DNA of 35,208 nt from an uncultured Rhodospirillales bacterium. Lineage in GTDB: Bacteria > Pseudomonadota > Alphaproteobacteria > Reyranellales > Reyranellaceae. Under the pieces are notes generated by a model. That model saw only the letters and a program-made list of their open reading frames with translations. It was not told the DNA's origin and made no database searches. The translations under genes and the position numbers were made by a program. The DNA lies in the NCBI GenBank assembly GCA_945957125.1, contig CAMFJT010000026.1, positions 1 through 35,208 on the forward strand. The letters are read 5' to 3'. Shown here piece by piece: positions 21,843-30,963 of this stretch; the stretch's first letter is position 1, and each line of letters opens with the position of its first letter.

Positions 21843-22976
21843 ATGAAGACGCCCGGCGAGCCGCTCTATCCCGACGACGCGATCCCCGAGCCGGAGCACA
21901 AGGGCCGCGGCGCGCTGTCCAACGTGTCGAGCCGTTACGACGACGAGAAGAAGATCCGCACGACCGACGGGTGGGACATCGAGGACGAGCTGCCGCCCTT
22001 GCGAACGACGCTGACGCGCGACGCCACGCGCACCATCCTCGCGCGCAACACCTCGCCCGACGTGCCGTTCGATCGCTCGATCAATCCCTATCGCGGCTGC
22101 GAGCACGGCTGCATCTACTGCTTCGCGCGGCCGACGCATGCCTATCTCGGGCTCTCGCCCGGGCTCGATTTCGAGACCCGCATCCTGTTCAAGCCGGACG
22201 CGGCGCAGCTGCTGACGGCCGAGCTCGCCGCGCCGAAATACCGGCCCGACGTGGTCGCGATGGGCACCAACACTGATCCCTACCAGCCGGTCGAGCGCGA
22301 GCTCAAGATCACCCGCTCGATCCTGAAGGTGCTGAGCGATTTCAACAATCCGGTCGGCATCGTCACCAAGAACCACCTGGTGACACGCGACATCGACATC
22401 CTGGCCGACATGGCCAGGCGCAACCTCGCCGAGGTGTTCCTCTCGGTCACGACGCTCGACAAGGCGCTGGCGCGCGATATGGAACCGCGCGCCTCGACCC
22501 CGCAGCGCCGTCTCGACGCGATCAGGGCGCTGGCCGACGCCGGCGTGCCGGTCGGCGTGATGACCGCGCCGATGATCCCGGGGCTGAACGATCACGAGCT
22601 GGAGGCGATCCTCGAGGCGGCGACGGCGGCCGGCGCGACGCGCGCGGGCTTCACGGTCCTGCGCCTGCCGCTCGAGATCAAGGATCTGTTCGACGAATGG
22701 CTGCGCGCCAATCGCCCGGATCGCGCCGACAAGGTGCTGTCGCTGATCCGCCAGATGCGCGGCGGCGCGCTCTACCAGGCCGAGTTCGGGCTGCGCATGA
22801 AGGGCGAAGGCCCGATCGCGCAGCTCCTGAGCGCGCGCTTCCAGGCCGGCGTGAAGCGACTCGGGCTCAACAAGATCCGCTACCGCCTCGACACGATGCG
22901 GTTCGCGGTGCCCGACTCGGCGCGCACGGCGCTGGTCGACGCCAAGCGCGATGCGCGACAGTTGAGGCTTTTGTGA
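21843..22976 (+). CDS. PA0069-family radical SAM protein
   Basis: A 377-residue radical S-adenosylmethionine protein of the PA0069/Rv2578c group, related to spore photoproduct lyase. The 4Fe-4S cluster cysteines are Cys86, Cys90 and Cys93 in 'YRGCEHGCIYCFARPTHAYL'. Other family marks are 'MGTNTDPYQPVERELKITRS' and 'VPVGVMTAPMIPGLNDHELE'. The substrate is not known for the family; DNA-repair-like chemistry has been suggested only by relation to SplB. It is followed after 14 bp by a GST gene, probably co-transcribed. Confidence 0.92.
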   Translation: MKTPGEPLYPDDAIPEPEHKGRGALSNVSSRYDDEKKIRTTDGWDIEDELPPLRTTLTRDATRTILARNTSPDVPFDRSINPYRGCEHGCIYCFARPTHAYLGLSPGLDFETRILFKPDAAQLLTAELAAPKYRPDVVAMGTNTDPYQPVERELKITRSILKVLSDFNNPVGIVTKNHLVTRDIDILADMARRNLAEVFLSVTTLDKALARDMEPRASTPQRRLDAIRALADAGVPVGVMTAPMIPGLNDHELEAILEAATAAGATRAGFTVLRLPLEIKDLFDEWLRANRPDRADKVLSLIRQMRGGALYQAEFGLRMKGEGPIAQLLSARFQAGVKRLGLNKIRYRLDTMRFAVPDSARTALVDAKRDARQLRLL

Positions 22977-22990
22977 GTGAGGAGTGTGCC

Positions 22991-23614
22991 ATGGCCGACG
23001 AGATCGTTTTCTACACCCATCCGCAATCGCGCGGCGCGATGACCCACTGGATGCTGGAGGAGATCGGCTGTCCCTACCGTGTCGAGGTCAAGGCGTTCGG
23101 GCCGGACATGAAGACCGCCGACTACCTCGCCATCAATCCGATGGGCAAGGTGCCGGCGATCGTGCATGGCGGGCGGGTCGTGACCGAGACCGGCGCCATT
23201 CTCTGCTACCTGGCCGACGTCTTCCCGCAGGCCGGCCTCGCGCCGCCGCCGGCCGAGCGCGATGCGTACTACCGCTGGCTGTTCTTCGTCGCGGGCTGCT
23301 GCGAACCGGCGATGGCCAACAAGGCGAACGGCTGGAACCCCGATACACCCGAGCTGAAGGTGCGCTTCGGCTACGGCTCCTACGAGCAGACGATCGATAC
23401 GGTCGCCAAGGCGATCGAAGGCAAGCGGTACATCGCCGCCGATCGCTTCACCGCGGCCGACCTCTACATGGCGTCGTTCCTGCACTGGGGCATGATGTTC
23501 GGCGCGGTCGAGAAACGGCCGGCGTTCGAGGCCTACGTGAAGCCGCATCTCGAGCGCCCGGCGGCGAAGCGTGCCGATGCGCAGGCGGCGAAGCTGATGG
23601 CGGCGGCCGGGTGA
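22991..23614 (+). CDS. Glutathione S-transferase family protein
   Basis: A 207-residue protein with the thioredoxin-like N-terminal domain ('IVFYTHPQSRGAMTHWMLEE') and the glutathione-binding 'NPMGKVPAIVHGGRVVTETG' segment, where cis-Pro and the Glu-Thr pair hold glutathione. A helical C-terminal domain follows, with 'YIAADRFTAADLYMASFLHW'. Likely substrates are electrophiles, but no specific one can be named. It converges with the LivK-type binding protein gene, with only 25 bp between stops. Confidence 0.9.
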   Translation: MADEIVFYTHPQSRGAMTHWMLEEIGCPYRVEVKAFGPDMKTADYLAINPMGKVPAIVHGGRVVTETGAILCYLADVFPQAGLAPPPAERDAYYRWLFFVAGCCEPAMANKANGWNPDTPELKVRFGYGSYEQTIDTVAKAIEGKRYIAADRFTAADLYMASFLHWGMMFGAVEKRPAFEAYVKPHLERPAAKRADAQAAKLMAAAG

Positions 23615-23639
23615 CAGCCGCGACGGGGCAGCCGCCGCT

Positions 23640-24914
23640 CTATCGGGCGGAGTCCGATGAAAGGTCCAGGATCGGCCCGAAGCGCTCCCAGGTCCGGCCG
23701 TTGAATCGTTGCATCTGGACCTGAGACAGGGGCGCGTAGTCGTTCTGCGCCGTGTTGATCGTGATGCCGGGCAGCAGCATGTCCAGCGCCACGCTCCGGA
23801 GCGCGTTGGCTTGCTCCATGATGTTCTTGCGACTGAGGTCGTCGGCGCTCTGGCGAAGGGTGGCGACCAGTGTCTGGGCGAGCAGATAGCCTGTGGTGAT
23901 CTGGGCATCGCTGCGGTCGCCGTCGGGAAGGTAGCGATCCATGAACGCCCGCCACGTCCGAACGCCGGGATCGTCCTTCCACTCGGCATCGTCGGGATCC
24001 TTCGCCGATCCCCAGCTCAGGACGCCCGTCGCATTCTCGACGCCCGCGGGCCGCATCACCGCGCCGATCGACGCCGACGAGCTCGGCACCAGGATGGTGG
24101 GCTTCCACCCGAGCTCGACGACGCGACGGATCACCTGCGCCGAGTATTTCGGCGTCGTGATCGACACGAGGGACGTGGCACCCGATGCCTTGAGCTGGAT
24201 CAGCTCCGAATCGACCGCCGGTGCGCCCACTTCGTAGGAAGCCTGGGCGACGACGGACGACCAGCGCTCGCCCATCGCCTCCTTCAGGCCGCTGATGAAG
24301 TCGCGGCCGAAGTCGTCGTTCTGATAGAGGATCGCGACGGTCTTTCCGGCCGGATCGGAGCGCAGATAGCTCGACGCGGCCTTGCCTTCGAGCTTGAGGG
24401 GCATTGCCCACCCCATCGACCAGGGATAGGTCCTGGGTTCGTGGAAGCGGGCCGCGCCGGTCATCACGAAGAGCTGCGGCACCTTCTTCTGGTTCAGGTA
24501 GCGCTGGATTGCCGTGTTCGTCGGCGTCCCGAGCGAACCGAACACCAGCGACACGCCATCGCTCTCCACCAGCTTGCGCGTCTGGTCGACGGCGCTCGCG
24601 GGGTTGTAGCCGTCGTCGTAGGAGATGAAGCGGATCCTGCGGCCGTTGATTCCGCCCTCCTCGTTGACCTTGCGGAAGTAGGCCGCCGCCGCCTTCATCG
24701 TCGAGGCCAGCGCCGAAACCGGACCGCTGTAGGGCGCCGAGTTTCCGATCAGTATCTCGGTCTTCGTGACGCCCGGACCGACATAGTTCTGGGCCGAAGC
24801 GACCGGCGCCGCCAGCAGGCCGGCGGCCGCCAACGCCTGACCTGCGACGAAGGCCATGGCGTTTCGCTTCCAGGATGCGCCGGCTGAGCCCGCGCGCGGT
24901 GGCAAGAACCACAT
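23640..24914 (-). CDS. LivK-type ABC transporter substrate-binding protein
   Basis: A periplasmic type-1 binding protein of 424 residues in the branched-chain amino acid / aromatic acid family. A signal sequence is seen at about residues 16-41 ('WKRNAMAFVAGQALAAAGLL' then 'AAPVASAQ'). The mature protein has 'GVTKTEILIGNSAPYSGPVS', 'INGRRIRFISYDDGYNPASA' and 'KTVAILYQNDDFGRDFISGL'. The ATG at 24914 is preferred because GGGAAG precedes it and the basic residues of the signal peptide are then included; 24857 is an alternative. It is the last gene of the minus arm, 13 bp after the hydroxylase. No permease or ATPase is nearby, so it must use one encoded elsewhere. Relatives bind aromatic acids, which would suit the cluster. 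Confidence 0.9.
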   Translation of the reverse strand: MWFLPPRAGSAGASWKRNAMAFVAGQALAAAGLLAAPVASAQNYVGPGVTKTEILIGNSAPYSGPVSALASTMKAAAAYFRKVNEEGGINGRRIRFISYDDGYNPASAVDQTRKLVESDGVSLVFGSLGTPTNTAIQRYLNQKKVPQLFVMTGAARFHEPRTYPWSMGWAMPLKLEGKAASSYLRSDPAGKTVAILYQNDDFGRDFISGLKEAMGERWSSVVAQASYEVGAPAVDSELIQLKASGATSLVSITTPKYSAQVIRRVVELGWKPTILVPSSSASIGAVMRPAGVENATGVLSWGSAKDPDDAEWKDDPGVRTWRAFMDRYLPDGDRSDAQITTGYLLAQTLVATLRQSADDLSRKNIMEQANALRSVALDMLLPGITINTAQNDYAPLSQVQMQRFNGRTWERFGPILDLSSDSAR

Positions 24915-24927
24915 GCCGATCTTCCCG

Positions 24928-26622
24928 TCAGGTGAAGTTGAGAGCTTGCACGACCTTCGAAAGATCCTGCACTCGATCGTCCGGGGCCCGGCGGGTGCGC
25001 CACGCCACATGGCCGTCGGGGCGGACGAGAATGGCACCGTCTGCCTCGATGCCCAGAACGGCTCGGCCCTTTTCGTCCGGCGGCGCCACGTCGCCGCCAA
25101 GCAGACGGACATCGACGCTCGGCGATTGACAGCTCCGCCAGAGCGGATCGAAGGCAAGCAACGTCAGGCGATCCCGACGGATCACGGCATGCACGGAGAG
25201 GCCGTCCTGCAACCGAAAGAAGGGGAGTCGCGCCCCCGGATGCGCGTCCGGGCTGAACGCTATCCCGTCCGGCGAGGGAGGCGCAGATCCGTCGGGAATC
25301 ACCGCCGCCGGCATCGCCGCGGCGTAGGAAAACCCGATGTCGCGCCCGATCGCGGCGCCGTAGTGCGACGCCTGGTCGTCGATCGCAGCCTTCACCGCGG
25401 CACGCTTCCGCGTGGCCTCCGGCGTGTTTCCCACGAGCCCGAGCCGATCGGGAGGAAACGTCTCGAATGGCGAGGCCGGGTCTAGCGGAGGTGTCGGCTC
25501 CCGGGTGTCGAAGCCGATCGCCTCGCTGATCCGTTGCAGATGCCGCATGTTGAACACGCTCGCATCGGTGTTCGCGCGCGCAATGGGACGCCGTTCGCTT
25601 TCATATGTGTCGAGCAGCGCCGGTGCGGCCAGCCCCCGCAGCACGAAGTCGAGCTTCCACGCGAGGTTATGGGCGTCCTGTATTCCGGTGTTCATGCCCA
25701 GCCCACCCGTCGGGGGAAACCGGTGGCAGGCGTCTCCGGCGAGGAACACGCTGCCTTTTCGATATTTCGCGGCGACCTGGGCGCTCATGTTCCAGGTCCC
25801 GACGCCGACGAGGTCGATGGCCTGCGCCGGCTCTCCCACGGCGCGACGCACCAGCGACAGCGCCACCGCCTCGTCGTACGCCTCGATCGGATGGTCGCCG
25901 ATCGAGCACAGCATCGCCCACAATCGGTGCATGTCGTAGGAGATGAAGGTGCAGCGGACCTGGGGCCCGGCCATCAGGCAGAGCGGCCCCCGCCGATGGG
26001 CGACATACCGGTCGAGATCGGCGCGAAAATACACCGTCAGGAAACGGGCGAGCGAGCGTGGACCTTCCATGTCGACGCCGATCGCGCGCCGCACCGTGCT
26101 GCCGGCGCCGTCGCAGCCGATCAGGAAATCGGCGACTTCCCGGTGCTCCCCGCCGTCGCTGGCCCTCACCCTGTAGCCGACCTGCCCGTCGCCGGCGTCG
26201 AGCTCGACAAGCGTGGTGCCCAGCCGCACCTCGCCGCCAAGCCCGCGAAAGCGCTCGAGCATCAATCGGCTCAGCTCGTTTTGCGCCACATTGGCTCCGG
26301 AATGGGCGCTGAGCCCTGCTCCACCAGGGGCCATGGTCCTGAGCGAGCCGTATTCGAGACCGGCCAGCGTTTCACACCATGTCACCTGCCACTTGTCGCG
26401 GTTGAACCGCAGCCCGTCTCCCATCGTTTCGATGCATCGCTGCGCGACCCCGATCTCGTCGAGGATCTCCATCGACCGTCTGTTGATCACATGCGCCGCA
26501 GGCAAGTGTTCGACGCTGGCCGAGCGTTCGATCAGGACGGGCGCATGGCCGCGCAACTGGAGCATGATGGCCAGCGAGAGACCGGTCGGGCCCGCTCCAA
26601 TGATTGCAATGCGCGGGTTCAT
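24928..26622 (-). CDS. FAD-dependent aromatic hydroxylase (PheA/MhpA-like), minus arm
   Basis: A class A flavoprotein monooxygenase of 564 residues that would hydroxylate a phenolic ring using NAD(P)H and O2. The FAD dinucleotide motif 'IAIIGAGPTGLSLAIMLQLR' is at the N-terminus, the 'IGCDGAGSTVRRAIG' DG motif in the middle, and 'VFLAGDACHRFPPTGGLGMN' marks the second FAD contact. A C-terminal thioredoxin-like domain ('GRAVLGIEADGAILVRPDGH') is typical of the phenol-hydroxylase/MhpA type. The start is placed at 26622 by homology; the ribosome-binding site is weak and a GTG at 26631 is possible. It lies 26 bp after the Bug gene and 13 bp before the LivK-type gene. Confidence 0.92.
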   Translation of the reverse strand: MNPRIAIIGAGPTGLSLAIMLQLRGHAPVLIERSASVEHLPAAHVINRRSMEILDEIGVAQRCIETMGDGLRFNRDKWQVTWCETLAGLEYGSLRTMAPGGAGLSAHSGANVAQNELSRLMLERFRGLGGEVRLGTTLVELDAGDGQVGYRVRASDGGEHREVADFLIGCDGAGSTVRRAIGVDMEGPRSLARFLTVYFRADLDRYVAHRRGPLCLMAGPQVRCTFISYDMHRLWAMLCSIGDHPIEAYDEAVALSLVRRAVGEPAQAIDLVGVGTWNMSAQVAAKYRKGSVFLAGDACHRFPPTGGLGMNTGIQDAHNLAWKLDFVLRGLAAPALLDTYESERRPIARANTDASVFNMRHLQRISEAIGFDTREPTPPLDPASPFETFPPDRLGLVGNTPEATRKRAAVKAAIDDQASHYGAAIGRDIGFSYAAAMPAAVIPDGSAPPSPDGIAFSPDAHPGARLPFFRLQDGLSVHAVIRRDRLTLLAFDPLWRSCQSPSVDVRLLGGDVAPPDEKGRAVLGIEADGAILVRPDGHVAWRTRRAPDDRVQDLSKVVQALNFT

Positions 26623-26648
26623 CTTGGGCACATCTGTTGATTCCGAGG

Positions 26649-27626
26649 TCAGCCGGGAGGTTGCGCGCCGAACTCGCGGACACGGGCGCCCCACAATTCC
26701 TTGTAGGCTGCCAGTTGCGCCTTGTAGTCGGCCGGGCTCGGCGTATCGCGCGGCAGAGCGCCGAAGGAGAGGATCTTCTCGCGCACCGCCGGATCGGCGA
26801 CGATGGTGCGAATGTCCGCGGCAAGCCCGTTCAATTCCGTCGCGCCGATGCCGCGCCAGCCGAACAGGCCGCCCATGCCTTCGATCGTGAGCTCCGGAAA
26901 TCCCTGCTCGGAGGCCGTCGCCACCTCGGCTGCGGCCGGAGCGCGCTGAACGCCGCTCGTTGCCAGCAAGGTCGCCTTGCCGCCGCGGACGGCGGAGATG
27001 GTTCCTGCCACCGGGGCCAGCATGGCCGTGATTCGCCCGGCCGCGAGATCGAGCAGCGCCTGCGGATAGCTCTTGTAGTTGACGAAGAGCATGTCGAGGT
27101 TGCGCTCTTTCAGGAAGGCACGGAAAGCGAGGTAGGGCGTGCCGGGCGCTCCGTGATAGGCGAGGCTGCCGGGCGGCTTCGAGCGTACGTACGCCACGAA
27201 CTCCGCCATCGTCCGCACGGGCAGGGCGGGATCCACGATGAACGCCATGAGCTCCGTGTGGACCGTGGTGATCGGCACCATGTCGATTGCCGGGTCGAAT
27301 GACAGGTTGTCGTACATCAGCGGAACGATCGTCACGAGGCTGGCGACCGAGAACATCAGCGCCTCGCCTGGACGCGACCGCACGAAGGCCTCGCCCGCGA
27401 GCCGGCCTTCCGCCCCCGGGCGGTTGTCGATGATGATCTGGCGCCCGCGCAGGCGGGACAGTTCCTCGGCCACCAGACGCGCGGACGCATCGGAAGACGA
27501 GCCGGGAGAACCCGGCACGATGATCTTCGTGATGCTGTCCGCCGCCGCCGCTCCGCCCGTCGAACCGAGACTCACGGCGCCGGCGATGACGGCGCGACGC
27601 GTCAGCAGGCTGGTGGGATGCTTCAA
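26649..27626 (-). CDS. Bug/TctC-family tripartite tricarboxylate-type binding protein
   Basis: A periplasmic receptor of the TTT family, 325 residues with the TTG start at 27626. That start has GGAGGA 5 bases upstream, whereas the in-frame ATG at 27650 has none. The N-terminus 'LLTRRAVIAGAVSLG' with a following Ala stretch looks like a twin-arginine signal. The mature part shows 'ITKIIVPGSPGSSSDASARL', 'IIIDNRPGAEGRLAGEAFV' and 'LAYHGAPGTPYLAFRAF', the usual Bug layout. Ligands in the family are carboxylates, often aromatic. TctA/TctB membrane partners are absent here. It is the first gene of the minus arm. Confidence 0.92.
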   Translation of the reverse strand: MKHPTSLLTRRAVIAGAVSLGSTGGAAAADSITKIIVPGSPGSSSDASARLVAEELSRLRGRQIIIDNRPGAEGRLAGEAFVRSRPGEALMFSVASLVTIVPLMYDNLSFDPAIDMVPITTVHTELMAFIVDPALPVRTMAEFVAYVRSKPPGSLAYHGAPGTPYLAFRAFLKERNLDMLFVNYKSYPQALLDLAAGRITAMLAPVAGTISAVRGGKATLLATSGVQRAPAAAEVATASEQGFPELTIEGMGGLFGWRGIGATELNGLAADIRTIVADPAVREKILSFGALPRDTPSPADYKAQLAAYKELWGARVREFGAQPPG

Positions 27627-27672
27627 GGTGCTCCTCCCGTGTGCATTCATTCTGAATTGCCGCAACCGTATA

Positions 27673-27786
27673 TGCATGCAATCATTAGTTCAATTGGGAT
27701 GTTTTGGTAAAACAAGGTCTATATTGCATGCATTCAGGATTGACATAGACGCTGTCATCCGTCGGAATGCCTCCAGAATGCATGCA
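27673..27786. promoter_or_regulatory. Three TGCATGCA operators in the divergent control region
   Basis: Perfect 8-bp palindromes TGCATGCA lie at 27673-27680, 27725-27732 and 27779-27786, starts 52 and 54 bp apart, close to five helical turns each. Flanks are partly shared (ATTGCATGCAT). Copy 1 lies on the side of the minus arm, copy 2 is central, and copy 3 sits just before the AGGAAGG ribosome-binding site of the VOC gene. The best candidate binder is the GntR/FCD regulator at 30964. Even spacing suggests looping or side-by-side binding. A TTGACA at 27740 may be a -35 box for the plus arm; its -10 is unclear. Confidence 0.6.
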
Positions 27787-27800
27787 CAGGAAGGTGCCGA

Positions 27801-28430
27801 ATGACAGACGCAATGCAAACGCTGGCGGGAAAGACGACCGGCATGCCGAAGTTGCGGATCAGCGAAATCGTGCTCAAAACCGGCCAGTACCAGACCATGA
27901 AGACATGGTACGAGGCCGTGCTCGGCGTGAAGGCCTTCTTCGAGAACAACCCGGCGCCGCAGGGCGACGTGCCTCTGACCGGAACCCGCGCGACCAGCGT
28001 CCGGCTCTGCTTCATCGGCCTTCACACCGATTTCCCGTACACCCAGACGGTCGCCATCTTCGACATCCCCGGCTTGACCGCGCCCGACGAGCGGGTGCCC
28101 GGGCTGCACCACATGCAGTTCCGGCACGCGTCGCTGCCGGCGCTCTTCGATCGGTACGAGGCGATGCGCGAGGCCGGCCTCAAGCCGTTCCGGTCAGCCA
28201 ACCACGGTCCCGCGACGAGCTTCTACTTCAAGGATCCGGACGGCAACGTCGCGGAGTTCTCGGCGACCAACTACGAGAGCGAAGCGGACTACCGTGCCTT
28301 CATGGCCTCGCGCGCCTTCAAGATGAATCCTTCGGGCATCGAGGTGGACGGCGACGCCTTCGTCGCGCGCTATCGCGCCGGCACGCCACAGCGCGAACTG
28401 GTCCGCATTCCCGAGGTTGCCGCGGCCTGA
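27801..28430 (+). CDS. VOC-superfamily extradiol-type dioxygenase
   Basis: A 209-residue protein of the glyoxalase/extradiol dioxygenase fold, likely to open a dihydroxylated ring. The second half carries the usual marks: His103/His104 ('GLHHMQFRH'), His135 ('NHGPATSFYFKDPDGNVAEF') and Glu152. The first metal-binding position, normally His in 'xxHVVL', reads 'ISEIVLKT' (Glu22). Metal binding may therefore differ from the standard 2-His-1-carboxylate site. It is the first gene of the plus arm, with a strong ribosome-binding site directly behind operator copy 3. It is followed after 14 bp by an FAD hydroxylase. Confidence 0.82.
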   Translation: MTDAMQTLAGKTTGMPKLRISEIVLKTGQYQTMKTWYEAVLGVKAFFENNPAPQGDVPLTGTRATSVRLCFIGLHTDFPYTQTVAIFDIPGLTAPDERVPGLHHMQFRHASLPALFDRYEAMREAGLKPFRSANHGPATSFYFKDPDGNVAEFSATNYESEADYRAFMASRAFKMNPSGIEVDGDAFVARYRAGTPQRELVRIPEVAAA

Positions 28431-28444
28431 CGCGAGGCACAGTC

Positions 28445-30010
28445 ATGATCCCGGTATTGGTCGCGGGGGCGGGCCCCGTCGGTCTGGCGCTCGCGGGGGA
28501 CCTGGGATGGCGCGGCGTGCGATGCCTCGTCATCGAGCAGGGCGACGGCAAGGTCGAGCAACCCCGGATGGACATGGTCAGCGCGCGCAGCATGGAGTTC
28601 TGCCGCCGCTGGTCCATTCAGGACAAGGTTCGCGAGGCCGACTATCCCCAGGATCGCGGGCAGGACATCGCCTACGTCTCCAGCGTCGGCGGCGTCCTCT
28701 TCGGCCGGGAGCACTTCCCGACGCGCCGCGCCTCCAGGCCGCCTCCTTACAGCCCCCAGGGACGCGAGCGCTGCCCTCAGCATCTCTTCGACCCGATCCT
28801 GCGCGACTTCGCCGGCGCCCAGCCCGAGGTCGACCTTCGATACGGCGTGCGCCTGGTCGACTTCGAGGCCGCCGACGAATCGGTCACGGCCACGCTCGAG
28901 ACCGTCGCGACGGGTGTGCGGCAGGAGGTCGAGGTCGGCCGTCTCGTGGCGTGCGACGGCGCGGGCAGCTCGGTTCGCCAGAAGCTCGGCATCCGGATGG
29001 AGGGCTCCGGGACACTTACCCGCAGCGTCAACATCCTGTTCAGGGCACCGGGCCTCGACGACCGGCACGACAAAGGCGGCGTCTATCGCTTCATGCTGTT
29101 CGGAGACGACGGCCCCTGGGCCACGATGGTCGCGATCACGGGATACGACGTCTGGCGCTTGCAGGTGATCGACGGCGGCGATCGTCGCTGGGAGGAATCC
29201 GACGCCCACGCGGCGATCCGGCGCGCGCTCGGCTTCGACCTCGCCGTGGAAATCCTGTCGATCAACAACTGGCTTCGCGTGGAAGCCGTCGCGGTACGCT
29301 TCGGATCGGGCCGCGTGTTCCTGGCTGGCGACGCGGCGCACACGATGTCTCCGACCGGCGGGTACGGGATGAACACCGGGCTGGGCGAGGCGATGGATCT
29401 TTCGTGGAAGCTGGAGGCGGTATCGAAGGGCTGGGGAGGCCCCGGCCTGCTCGACAGCTACGAACCCGAACGCCGGCCTGTTGCCCTCACGAATGCCCGA
29501 ACCGCCAGCGAGAACCTGCGCCGCATGCGTGCGCTGCGGCCGCCCGCCGAGGCCTTCTCGCTGCCCGGCGCTCAGTGTGCCTGGGGCAAGGTCGTCAGCT
29601 CGGTGATGCGCAGGGAGTGGTTCTCGACGGGCATCCTGATGGGCTATCGCTACGCCCGCTCTCCGATCTGCGTCGACGATGGCGAGCAGCCGACGCCCAC
29701 GGAGCCGTGGGAACAGCAGGCCCTCGTCGGCGTACGGGCACCGCATGCCTGGATAGCGGACGGCGTCTCGACGCTCGACTGGTTCGGCCGCGGCTTCGTC
29801 CTCGTGCGGTGCGGCGCCGACGCGCCCGATCTCGCGCGCAGCGCGGCGGCTCGTGGAATCCCGTTTGCCGTCCGCGACCTGCCGGCATCGGTGCTGCCGC
29901 TCTATGGCCGTCGCCTGACGCTGGTCCGGCCCGACGGCCACATCGCCTGGCACGCCGACTCCGCGCCGCCGGATTCGGCGGCACTGCTCGATCGGGTTAC
30001 CGGCAATTGA
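28445..30010 (+). CDS. FAD-dependent aromatic hydroxylase (MhpA-like), plus arm
   Basis: A 521-residue class A flavin monooxygenase. The FAD motif 'VLVAGAGPVGLALAGDLGWR' is at the start, 'VACDGAGSSVRQKLGI' in the middle, and 'VFLAGDAAHTMSPTGGYGMN' forms the second FAD contact. The C-terminal domain ('RRLTLVRPDGHIAWHADSAP') is of the thioredoxin-like sort seen in MhpA-type enzymes. It is a different protein from the hydroxylase of the minus arm, so the pathway may need two ring hydroxylations or serve two substrates. It lies 14 bp after the VOC gene and 19 bp before the FAH gene. Confidence 0.92.
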   Translation: MIPVLVAGAGPVGLALAGDLGWRGVRCLVIEQGDGKVEQPRMDMVSARSMEFCRRWSIQDKVREADYPQDRGQDIAYVSSVGGVLFGREHFPTRRASRPPPYSPQGRERCPQHLFDPILRDFAGAQPEVDLRYGVRLVDFEAADESVTATLETVATGVRQEVEVGRLVACDGAGSSVRQKLGIRMEGSGTLTRSVNILFRAPGLDDRHDKGGVYRFMLFGDDGPWATMVAITGYDVWRLQVIDGGDRRWEESDAHAAIRRALGFDLAVEILSINNWLRVEAVAVRFGSGRVFLAGDAAHTMSPTGGYGMNTGLGEAMDLSWKLEAVSKGWGGPGLLDSYEPERRPVALTNARTASENLRRMRALRPPAEAFSLPGAQCAWGKVVSSVMRREWFSTGILMGYRYARSPICVDDGEQPTPTEPWEQQALVGVRAPHAWIADGVSTLDWFGRGFVLVRCGADAPDLARSAAARGIPFAVRDLPASVLPLYGRRLTLVRPDGHIAWHADSAPPDSAALLDRVTGN

Positions 30011-30029
30011 TCGGAACGAGGAACGGAAA

Positions 30030-30875
30030 ATGAAGATTGCAAGCTACCGGCGAAACGGCGAAGCGGGCTACGGCGCCGTCCTCGCGGAGGGGATCGCGCC
30101 ACTCGCTCCGCTGCTTCCCGGCGCGCCGGCCACGTTGCGCGCGGCGCTCGAACGGCTCGCCATCGCCGAGATCGTGTCGGCGTCGGCCAGCGCGCGCGCC
30201 CGCTTTCCCTTGGCCGACGTCGTCCTCGACCCGGTCGTCCCCCATCCGGACAAGACGATCTGCATCGGCATCAACTATCGCTCGCACGCCCAGGAAACCG
30301 GTCGGGACGTCGTCGACAATCCGAGCTTGTTCACGCGGCTGGACCGCACCCTGCTCGGCAACGGAGCGCCGATGATCCGTCCCTCCAACTCGACGAGCTT
30401 CGATTTCGAGGGCGAGCTCGCCATCGTCATCGGCACCGGAGGCCGGCTGATCGCCGCTGAAAAAGCGCTCGATCATGTCGCCGGCTACACCTGCTTCAAC
30501 GACGGCAGCGTCCGCGACTTCCAGAAGCACTCGGTGACCGCGGGCAAGAACTTCGATGCCACCGCACCGGTCGGCCCGTGGATGGTCACCCGCGACGAAA
30601 TCCCCGATCCGACGCGCCTGGAACTGACCACACGCCTGAACGGCCAGGTCGTCCAGCAGTCGGGAACCGACAAGCTCATTCACAGCGTGCAGAAGCTCAT
30701 CGCCTACTGCTCGAGCTTCACGACCCTGATGCCCGGCGACGTCATCGCGACCGGCACGCCCGAAGGCGTCGGCGCGCGGCGAACGCCGCCGCTGTGGATG
30801 AAGCCGGGCGACGTCATCGAGGTGGAGATCAGCGGGATCGGGATCCTGAGAAATCCCGTCGTCGCAGAGGCGTAG
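30030..30875 (+). CDS. Fumarylacetoacetate-hydrolase-family protein
   Basis: A 281-residue FAH-superfamily enzyme. It would act on a ring-cleavage product, either hydrolysing an acylpyruvate C-C bond or isomerising / hydrating a 2-oxo-dienoate. The metal site is seen as Glu127 and Glu129 ('FDFEGELAIVIG') and Asp158 ('CFNDGSVRDFQ'). 'KTICIGINYRSHAQE' and 'GDVIATGTPEGVGA' are family blocks. It follows an extradiol-type dioxygenase and a hydroxylase, fitting the lower part of a meta-cleavage-like pathway. The ATG at 30030 is 19 bp after the previous stop. Confidence 0.93.
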   Translation: MKIASYRRNGEAGYGAVLAEGIAPLAPLLPGAPATLRAALERLAIAEIVSASASARARFPLADVVLDPVVPHPDKTICIGINYRSHAQETGRDVVDNPSLFTRLDRTLLGNGAPMIRPSNSTSFDFEGELAIVIGTGGRLIAAEKALDHVAGYTCFNDGSVRDFQKHSVTAGKNFDATAPVGPWMVTRDEIPDPTRLELTTRLNGQVVQQSGTDKLIHSVQKLIAYCSSFTTLMPGDVIATGTPEGVGARRTPPLWMKPGDVIEVEISGIGILRNPVVAEA

Positions 30876-30963
30876 CCCCGTCGCGATCGATCGTCGAAGC
30901 AGCCCGCGAAGCCCGCCCGCGGCCCGGCTGGACGAGGCTCCCGGGGCTGGCTAGAGCAGCGCG

